Shown here in pieces: positions 1-5,539 of a stretch of DNA of 6,616 bases. The DNA lies in the NCBI GenBank assembly GCA_002506025.1, contig DAWS01000006.1:4567-11182 (forward strand), given 5' to 3'. A model generated the notes under the pieces. That model had not been told where the DNA came from. It ran no database searches and saw only the letters and a list, made by a program, of their open reading frames with translations. The position numbers were made by a program, and so were the translations under genes. Every line of letters starts with the position of its first letter. Position 1 is the stretch's first letter. This DNA comes from Euryarchaeota archaeon UBA111 (lineage in GTDB: Archaea; Thermoplasmatota; Poseidoniia; Poseidoniales; Poseidoniaceae).

Positions 1-1
1 G

Positions 2-109
2 CCGCAGGAAATGCCAACACCACCACCGCCAACATCACTACCTTCACCGCCAGAGCCGCAAGAAATCACTCCCTTGCCATCAACTCCGTCAGGACCTCCT
101 CTACCTCCG
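2..109 (+). repeat. Two degenerate 54-bp (18-residue) proline-rich units
   Basis: The 12 bases at 1-12 recur at 55-66 with one mismatch, a spacing of 54 bp. In protein this is a PQE(M/I) heading at the start of two 18-residue units, 2-55 and 56-109, the rest of which is Pro/Thr/Ser/Leu-rich and matches only loosely. Because the first unit begins at the window edge, more copies could lie upstream. Some similarity is expected by chance in such biased sequence, so the true period is uncertain. Confidence 0.4.
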
Positions 110-310
110 CCATTACCACCAGCAACATTGCCTCCGCCCTTGCCTTTGGGCTCCATGGGCACACCACCTCCTCCGGGTGGTTTTGACCGTGGTGAGTTAC
201 CACTGGATGCTCCAATGCCTGATGCACCTGAAGTTGCAGTTACTGCCGCGCCGGTCGAAGAATCGTTATCAGATGACGAGAAGAATGAGTTACTTGAGGA
301 GTTACAATAG
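2..310 (+). CDS. C-terminal part of a proline-rich protein (5' end outside window)
   Basis: The reading frame is open from the left edge to a TAG stop at 308-310, giving 102 visible residues. The first ATG, at 11-13, lies inside the same proline-rich composition that starts at position 2, so it is probably an internal Met and the gene begins upstream. About 28 of the first 60 residues are Pro, in PPPP, PPLPPP and LPPPLP runs mixed with Thr, Ser and Leu. A short Gly/Asp-containing section (GGFDRGE) follows, and the protein ends in an acidic, helix-prone tail (SLSDDEKNELLEELQ). The visible part has no membrane segment or enzyme motif. Such a tract is normally an extended, disordered linker or a ligand for proline-binding domains, so this is likely the tail of a larger protein whose main domain is not visible. 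It runs tail to tail into the 908-codon gene with 8 bp between the stops. Function unknown; that it is coding is fairly sure because the frame is clean and composition changes coherently along it. Confidence 0.72.
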   Translation, partial: PQEMPTPPPPTSLPSPPEPQEITPLPSTPSGPPLPPPLPPATLPPPLPLGSMGTPPPPGGFDRGELPLDAPMPDAPEVAVTAAPVEESLSDDEKNELLEELQ

Positions 311-318
311 CGATAATT

Positions 319-3045
319 TCAGCTTGCAATAACCACACCACTAGCACTATCCAAGTTTAACGTGTTTAACAGGATCTCAACCTCCTGTCTTAATTCCTCT
401 AACTCATTGAGGCCAGGTAGCACTTTCTCATCTTTTTGTAATGGGACTTGGAAGCCAGGCCCGGGGATTCTTTCGAGGGCTTTACCTAGTATGGCAGAAT
501 CCTGTATTAGTTTGCCTTTGGATGCTTTGTGGCGGGCTTCAAGTCGTAACACAACCCAATTTTGATAGCGTTTCAATCCGTTGACAATATCTAGAATCAG
601 CATTCTTCTGTCCCCATCATGTTCGTTTGACTGCGGCAAAAGTCGTAGAATTAATCTCAGCAGTCTGTCAACCCGAACATCTCTAGGTTCAACTCCAACA
701 TTTTTTGCCAAACTACGCCGGATTTCTTGAATTTGTTCAGGGGTCTCACCAGTGCTGTCATAGGTGTCCTCTAATCCAAGGCTGTTCATCAGCAAGTGAA
801 GGTGTTCGACATCACTCGAATCGGCGGTTTGCAAGCCCATGGACTCCAGTGGAATTCGTTTTTCTACTACTACATCTTCACTGGCGACAGATTGAGCAAC
901 TATCTCTGCCTCATGAACGCCGATTTCCACAGCAGGGATTTCCTCACTGTTGACCGATGTTTTGATTTCACTTGGTGTAGGGGTAATCTCGGTGTTGGCC
1001 GCGACCTCTTCAATAGTATGTTCTTCAACTCTGGCCATTGATTCGAGGATTGCTTCATGGGCATCACCGAGTGCATCACTTGGCTCGAGTGACGGTGTGG
1101 AGCTACTAATGTTCGTCATTACATTTGGGTCTGGGGCCCAAGCGGTAAAACTGAATTCATCCTTACTGGGCGAAAGCTTGGCTAAATTTTTCATCATGAG
1201 AGGAATCTCATCGCTTATTTGGGCCAACTTGACGGGGTTTTGCATTTCTTCTTGTAAGCTAAGTGCTAATTCGATATCCCTATTCCATGGCATGCTGGAA
1301 AGTCTTCTCCTTAGGCTTTGGTGGTTGTTTACATGCTGGCGAATTCTTGCTAAGCGCTTGGCGAGCATGATAGGATTTTCTTGTAACATTGCACGCATCT
1401 CATCAACATACCAGCCTGCAGATTCATACAAATCAATTTCCTCAGCAATTCTCCGTTCAATTCTCTGAGCCACATTCTTACTAATTCCGGTAGTTCCGCT
1501 AAGACTAATTCGATTTGTCGAATCGTATCTTCTCGCTTCACTGATAAATCTCTCAAACTCCTTGATATTCATACTGCTCGATACGGTTTCTTGTGGTGCC
1601 AGTCCGGCTGAAATTAATTCCATTAGTTCTCTTTCCAGCATTACTCTGTGCCTAGCACGCCTAGTTACCATCCGTTCAATCATCAGTTTTGTATCTTCAA
1701 TAACATCAGCTTCGGCATCGATTTCTTTGAGTAAATTGATGCGTTTTTCAACTTCACTTTGGCCATCGAATGAGACATCAATTCTAAGCAATTCATTGAT
1801 ACAATCTATCCGACTTTGCCAAATAGACTGTTTATTATTGATAATTGCGAGACAATTTACGGGGTCTTGCGCTATATGGGCCCCCCAATCATCCATCTCT
1901 AAGCCTTGATTTTGATATTGTTCGATTATCGATAAACACTCTAATTCGGCATCTTTCCAACGCAGTTCAAGATCTTCGACAATTACTCTCAATGCTTCTG
2001 TATGCTGTAAGTAGCCGATGAATTGATGGGCAGTATTAACATCATCTAGCCGTTCACTGAAGTATTCGTATCGCCCAACTAAGGCCAAGTGTTCATCAAC
2101 CTGTATGCTTAATTCAGGTAAATTTGTCTCCCATTCAAACATTTCTTTCGGGGCAATTTTTCGGCTTGATAGTACTACGCCCGCTTCTTCCCATTCAGCA
2201 ATTTGTAGGTTTATCTTTGACAGTCGTTTCTTCAATTCGATACCCATGGCATAAATTTGTTTGGCAAGATTGTCTAACTCGCCCTCATCTCCACTGTTCA
2301 GCATCGCTTTCCTCTGAACTTCATATCGCTCTGCCATCTGGCCGTCATATTCGGCAATCTCGTCAATAATTTGTAGCCTAATTATTTCGTGAAGGTTGTG
2401 TATTTTTTGTCGTTGAGCGATCTCTTGCATTGCATCAACTAGATTCAACTCACTGATATATTCCACATCATAACCGTCGCTCAGTAAGGTTTCAATTGCA
2501 GCATATACTGCTCGTTTTTGTCGTGCCTCACTCTCCTCAATTTCAGTCAGACTCTGATCAATTTCAGCAAATGAATTCGGGTCACTCATCATACCGATGA
2601 GTAGGTTAACACGCGGTTGTGATGATGCGTCTAGAGCATCACAACGTGCTAATACTAACAATCTCTCTTTGCCAAGCAATAGGGCTTCCCAATCTCCACG
2701 GGAATCCTCTAGGGTTAATTCCCACCTTCGGTATTGCTTGGCCCATTGCAGATATTTCTGCGCAACATCATCGTAATTTAGCGGATTGCTCAACTCTTCA
2801 ATCCACGTAACAAATAACCCGTTTGATATATCTATGCGATCAAGCCACTCATTGCTCATTCGTGCGATTAATTGTTCACATGCAGAAATCAGGTATTCAA
2901 TGTGAACAATCGCTTCAGTTTGGTATTCTTCTTGACTGATTAGATATTCAGTTAGCTCGCTGGTATTCCAACCATCATTAGACCAATCTTGCAGGTGGAT
3001 ATCGAACCAATTACCTTCGGTTCCGGGGATATTATCCTCTGTCAT
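319..3045 (-). CDS. Large soluble helical-repeat protein with acidic linker and distinct C-terminal domain; unknown function
   Basis: This encodes 908 residues. ATG at 3045-3043 is the first possible start, because an in-frame TAG lies five codons upstream; an AGGT ribosome-binding-like sequence sits 6 nt before it (3055-3052). I do not recognise a named family. Three zones are visible. Residues 1-625 are almost entirely predicted helix, rich in Glu, Leu, Ile, Arg and Gln, with recurring units that share an aromatic or Leu, a Gly three or four residues later, a hydrophobic residue, then a long amphipathic helix (conserved Gly near 25, 76, 191, 289, 381, 481 and 544). Residues 626-740 are a Ser/Thr/Pro/Glu-rich acidic linker, probably disordered. 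Residues 741-896 form a second helical domain with a basic core (RRSLAKN, RLLRLILRLL, GLKRYQNWVVLRLEARHK). There is no signal peptide, membrane segment, Walker motif or metal-binding Cys cluster (only five scattered Cys), so a cytoplasmic structural or adaptor role is more likely than an enzyme. It is divergent from the TPR gene. A mechanical or SMC-like role was considered, but no ATPase head is present. Confidence 0.9.
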   Translation of the reverse strand: MTEDNIPGTEGNWFDIHLQDWSNDGWNTSELTEYLISQEEYQTEAIVHIEYLISACEQLIARMSNEWLDRIDISNGLFVTWIEELSNPLNYDDVAQKYLQWAKQYRRWELTLEDSRGDWEALLLGKERLLVLARCDALDASSQPRVNLLIGMMSDPNSFAEIDQSLTEIEESEARQKRAVYAAIETLLSDGYDVEYISELNLVDAMQEIAQRQKIHNLHEIIRLQIIDEIAEYDGQMAERYEVQRKAMLNSGDEGELDNLAKQIYAMGIELKKRLSKINLQIAEWEEAGVVLSSRKIAPKEMFEWETNLPELSIQVDEHLALVGRYEYFSERLDDVNTAHQFIGYLQHTEALRVIVEDLELRWKDAELECLSIIEQYQNQGLEMDDWGAHIAQDPVNCLAIINNKQSIWQSRIDCINELLRIDVSFDGQSEVEKRINLLKEIDAEADVIEDTKLMIERMVTRRARHRVMLERELMELISAGLAPQETVSSSMNIKEFERFISEARRYDSTNRISLSGTTGISKNVAQRIERRIAEEIDLYESAGWYVDEMRAMLQENPIMLAKRLARIRQHVNNHQSLRRRLSSMPWNRDIELALSLQEEMQNPVKLAQISDEIPLMMKNLAKLSPSKDEFSFTAWAPDPNVMTNISSSTPSLEPSDALGDAHEAILESMARVEEHTIEEVAANTEITPTPSEIKTSVNSEEIPAVEIGVHEAEIVAQSVASEDVVVEKRIPLESMGLQTADSSDVEHLHLLMNSLGLEDTYDSTGETPEQIQEIRRSLAKNVGVEPRDVRVDRLLRLILRLLPQSNEHDGDRRMLILDIVNGLKRYQNWVVLRLEARHKASKGKLIQDSAILGKALERIPGPGFQVPLQKDEKVLPGLNELEELRQEVEILLNTLNLDSASGVVIAS
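1291..2997 (-). repeat. Degenerate ~50-residue Gly-centred helical repeats (residues 17-585 of the 908-residue protein)
   Basis: Protein-level repeats found by eye. Clear members begin at WSNDGWNTSEL (residue 21), LLSDGYDVEYI (187), WEEAGVVLSSR (285), YQNQGLEMDDW (377), LISAGLAPQET (477) and YESAGWYVDEM (540). Weaker ones lie near residues 76 (ISNGLFVTWI), 139 and 235 (EYDGQMAERY). The pattern is a helix end with W, Y or L, three variable residues, Gly, about five residues, a large hydrophobic residue, about 8-10 residues (sometimes with a Pro), then a long amphipathic helix often ending near a basic-Leu stretch (RRRLSSM, ARMSNEW). Spacing of the Gly positions is about 50-60 or twice that. 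DNA identity between units is not evident, so the repeats are old. Confidence 0.6.
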
Positions 3046-3226
3046 GACTTGACCTAACTACATCTGAGCAATGATAGTCTTTCAATGTGAGTCTTGCTAA
3101 TCGTTGGAATTGAGTATTTTTTTTCTTAAATTAATACCCTCGGCTTTCCAAAACAGGGTCAAAAAAGCCATTGCAAACCTTGGGTATAGCCGGAGAGCAT
3201 AAAGGGTCAGACTGAACTCGATTCGC
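3046..3226. promoter_or_regulatory. Divergent intergenic region, probable back-to-back promoters
   Basis: These 181 bp separate the start codons of the 908-codon (-) and TPR (+) genes and must hold both promoters unless one is leaderless from an unseen site. The best archaeal TATA-like candidate is the AT-rich, nearly palindromic TTAAATTAA at 3126-3134, which reads similarly on both strands. It lies about 92 bp before the TPR start and 81 bp before the other start, giving leaders of roughly 55-65 nt if transcription begins about 25 nt away. Beside it is a run of eight T at 3117-3124. A second weak candidate for the TPR gene is GGGTATAGCC at 3182-3191, which would give a leader of about 15 nt. 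The heptamer AGGGTCA occurs twice, at 3155-3161 and 3203-3209. No exact start site can be assigned from sequence alone. Confidence 0.45.
3134..3187. repeat. Nested inverted repeat in the divergent intergenic region
   Basis: ATACCC at 3134-3139 is the inverse complement of GGGTAT at 3182-3187, and inside it GGCTTT at 3142-3147 is the inverse complement of AAAGCC at 3164-3169. Together they could fold as a two-stem hairpin of 6 + 6 bp with internal loops of 2 and 12 nt and a 16-nt apical loop. It lies between the candidate TATA element and the TPR start, so it could be a leader RNA structure or a protein-binding palindrome. Stems this short can arise by chance. Confidence 0.25.
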
Positions 3227-5536
3227 ATGGAACCAATTACAGCCTTGTTTGGGATTGCCTGCTTGGGTGCAGGTGGGGGCGTTGGATACTGGTTGAAACA
3301 AAACCACGAAAAGATGCAAAAGTTGAATGATTTGAATATTGTTTTACAAGAGTCGCAAAGCGCACACTTCACTCATTTGAATAATCAAGTAGCAGATGTT
3401 AATGCTCGATTATCCACACTCAATAGTATGGTAGATGCGTTACGAGCGACTAAACCCGGATTAGATGGAGCACTCAAGGCTTACAGCACTATCGCCCATC
3501 TCGAACAAATTGGGCAAATGGGCGAATCAATTGATGATGCACAGCAGTTTAGTGCTGCATTATCAGCACTCGAGACGCTGGTATCTCCTCTATCGGTTGA
3601 AAGTGAGGTCGGTGCCACTGGAATACTCAATCAGACTAGTTCGAATATGATTATGAGGCTCATTGAAATCTTTGATGAACACCAAATGGACGTTAGTAGC
3701 CTGGGGCTTAAACCAGTTTCAGCACACAAACTAGGACATGCTGCGATGAGCTTACGCCGATACGATTGGGCAGAGACCTGTTTTGGCATTGCTTATGCAT
3801 CCTCCCCCGGTAATGCGAATGTTCTGGAAGCATTGGAGTTTATTGCGATTGAGCGTGGTGATGAGGTGCTTAGAAGGCACTGGTTAGAGGCACGAATGAC
3901 CGTTAACCCAGATAGCCCAGAATTACTCAGGGCGCATGCGCATCTACTCGCTAAGATGGGCGATATGGAAGCCGAACGAGATGTATTGAGACTAGAAGCA
4001 TTGGGCCTTGACACACCAGCAGATAGGTCGTTACTCTCAGGGTTAAGAGCACGTGCCGGTTCACGGTCAGAAGCATTAGAAGCGATTGAGGAAGCGATAG
4101 CCGAAGATCCAACACAAGCGGCTGATTGGCTTTCATATGCTAACCTCCTGTATGAAGAAGGTGAATCTAGCAAAGCCTTGGATGCAGCTGATAAGTGTCT
4201 AGAAATTGACCGTCAATGTGGTAGTGCATGGGCACTTACTGCTACTATATTGGCGCCTAAACAGAACCGTCTCAAAGAAGCACTCAAGGCAGCAATTCAC
4301 GCCGTTGCTTTGGATTCGGGCGGCGTTGACTTAGTTCTTCTCAAGGCGGACCTATTGTTAGCAGATGGCCAAGTAACAGCGGCCGAGGAATCATTGGTGA
4401 AATCGCTCGAGAAAGATGCAATGAACGGTGAACTACGAGCTAGAATCGCAACTCGATATTTGCTCGACGGCCGCCCAGAAGACGCTCAAAATCTCCTTGA
4501 TACAACTCCTGTTGGTATTGATCATGCTTTACTACACGTTGTTGAGGGCCGTCTCCATCTAGTTAATGCGGATAAAGCACGAGATGGGACTGGAGAGACG
4601 GATGCAACTTTGCTTTCGGTTGCGATTGCCGCCTTCGAGGGCGCATTGAAGCTTAACCGCGAACTTGGCGTTGCGTGGCTTGGCATGGCGCGAACTCAAC
4701 GACTGCTACGCAATTTAGATGCAGCAGAAGAATCACTCACTAGAGCAAGACGTTTGCTGCCAGAAGATGACTCATCAGCAGCAGCAGAGGCGGCATTACT
4801 AGCGCTAGATCAGGGCGATATTACCACAGCTGCCAGTCTAATTGACGTTGCAGACATCCATGGCGATAGTCCAGTGATTGCTTATGTGCGCGGTAATATC
4901 GAAGCAAGGTCTGGGCACTTAGATAGAGCACTAGAATACTATGGTAAGGCACTCAATGCTGATACTAATCATATTCGTGCTCGTCTTAATCGCTGTAGTA
5001 TTTACATGGCCATGGATGAGGGACGCAAAGCCCTTGACGATGCTGAAATATTACTAGATTTAGCGCCGAACTTTACGCTTGCTAGATTCAGAAAAGCAGA
5101 AGCACAAATGATGCTTGGCGAATGGTCACAAGCAAGAGAGAACTTGGATATTGTATTAGAAAAATCACCTCACCACCATCAAGCATTAACGCAATTAGCG
5201 GCTTGCTTTATTGCCCTAGATAGACCGGAAAGAGCAGAAACTCCGCTTAACGAAGCCCTCAGAATAGCCCCCGATTATGCTGCAGCATGGCATCAGCGAG
5301 GTTTATTGTATTTGGAATGGGGCAGACATGACAACGCAATGAGTGATTTCGAGGCTGCAGTGAAGGCTGATCCACATCATTTAGATTCGAGGTTACACAT
5401 AGCAGCCATGCACCATGAAGCTGAACAATTCGATCTCGCAGCCGTTGCTTGGCGCGCAGTATTGCAAATAGACCCAGATCACTTAGTTGCAAAGACTAGA
5501 CTAGATGAGTGTGAAGTAAAACTAATGGCTCAATAG
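3227..5536 (+). CDS. Membrane-anchored tetratricopeptide-repeat (TPR) protein
   Basis: This encodes 769 residues. ATG at 3227 is preceded in frame by TAA at 3200-3202 with no other ATG between. The next Met, residue 30, would lose the membrane segment, so 3227 is preferred. No good ribosome-binding site is visible; the nearest purine run (AAAGGG, 3201-3206) is about 20 nt away. Residues 4-23 form one Gly-rich hydrophobic helix (GAGGGVGYW within it) followed by KQNHEKMQK. With the acidic MEP ahead and basic residues behind, the positive-inside rule puts the bulk of the protein in the cytoplasm. Residues 27-75 look like a coiled coil. Residues 162-750 are about 17 tandem TPRs, the last six (547-750) in near-perfect 34-residue register. 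No catalytic domain is present. TPR arrays bind partner proteins, so this is most likely a scaffold or assembly factor at the inner membrane face; the partner is unknown. Its stop lies 3 bp from the stop of the convergent PEP synthase gene. Confidence 0.93.
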   Translation: MEPITALFGIACLGAGGGVGYWLKQNHEKMQKLNDLNIVLQESQSAHFTHLNNQVADVNARLSTLNSMVDALRATKPGLDGALKAYSTIAHLEQIGQMGESIDDAQQFSAALSALETLVSPLSVESEVGATGILNQTSSNMIMRLIEIFDEHQMDVSSLGLKPVSAHKLGHAAMSLRRYDWAETCFGIAYASSPGNANVLEALEFIAIERGDEVLRRHWLEARMTVNPDSPELLRAHAHLLAKMGDMEAERDVLRLEALGLDTPADRSLLSGLRARAGSRSEALEAIEEAIAEDPTQAADWLSYANLLYEEGESSKALDAADKCLEIDRQCGSAWALTATILAPKQNRLKEALKAAIHAVALDSGGVDLVLLKADLLLADGQVTAAEESLVKSLEKDAMNGELRARIATRYLLDGRPEDAQNLLDTTPVGIDHALLHVVEGRLHLVNADKARDGTGETDATLLSVAIAAFEGALKLNRELGVAWLGMARTQRLLRNLDAAEESLTRARRLLPEDDSSAAAEAALLALDQGDITTAASLIDVADIHGDSPVIAYVRGNIEARSGHLDRALEYYGKALNADTNHIRARLNRCSIYMAMDEGRKALDDAEILLDLAPNFTLARFRKAEAQMMLGEWSQARENLDIVLEKSPHHHQALTQLAACFIALDRPERAETPLNEALRIAPDYAAAWHQRGLLYLEWGRHDNAMSDFEAAVKADPHHLDSRLHIAAMHHEAEQFDLAAVAWRAVLQIDPDHLVAKTRLDECEVKLMAQ
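3710..5476 (+). repeat. Array of about 17 tetratricopeptide repeats (residues 162-750)
   Basis: Approximate units by residue: 162-195, 196-229, 230-262, 263-295, 296-329, 330-364, 365-398, 399-431, 432-479, 480-513, 514-546, 547-579, 580-613, 614-647, 648-681, 682-716 and 717-750. The canonical pattern (W/L/Y at 4, G/A at 8, Y/L at 11, A at 20, F/A at 24, A at 27, P at 32) is clearest in the C-terminal six, for example AAAWHQRGLLYLEWGRHDNA at 685-704. Unit 432-479 carries an insertion of about 15 residues rich in Asp, Gly and Thr (449-463). At seven to eight TPRs per superhelical turn, the array would make rather more than two turns. Confidence 0.88.
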
Positions 5537-5539
5537 GCC

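Noticed and set aside
11..13. ATG at 11 as the true start of the proline-rich gene
   Set aside because: The frame is open to the window edge and the same composition and PQE motif precede it; it is most likely an internal Met.
950..1468. 172-codon + strand frame, plus others at 1562-1909, 362-565, 705-953 and 2124-2369
   Set aside because: They lie wholly antisense to the 908-codon gene, which has coherent helical composition; they show no ribosome-binding sites, known motifs or independent composition.
319..3045. SMC/Rad50-type ATPase identity for the long helical protein
   Set aside because: No Walker A, Walker B or signature motif occurs anywhere, and the Gly-broken repeats are not a continuous coiled coil.
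3227..3300. Lipoprotein signal (Cys12 of the TPR protein)
   Set aside because: The residues before Cys12 (FGIA) do not fit a lipobox, and there are no basic residues before the hydrophobic stretch; a plain membrane anchor fits better.
3097..3372. - strand frames across the intergenic region and the TPR gene start (3097-3372, 3131-3319)
   Set aside because: They overlap the N-terminal coding part of the TPR gene on the opposite strand, would occupy the promoter region, and show no recognisable protein features.
3793..4173. 126-codon - strand frame inside the TPR gene
   Set aside because: Antisense shadow of the TPR array with Ser/Ala-rich composition expected from the reverse of its codons.
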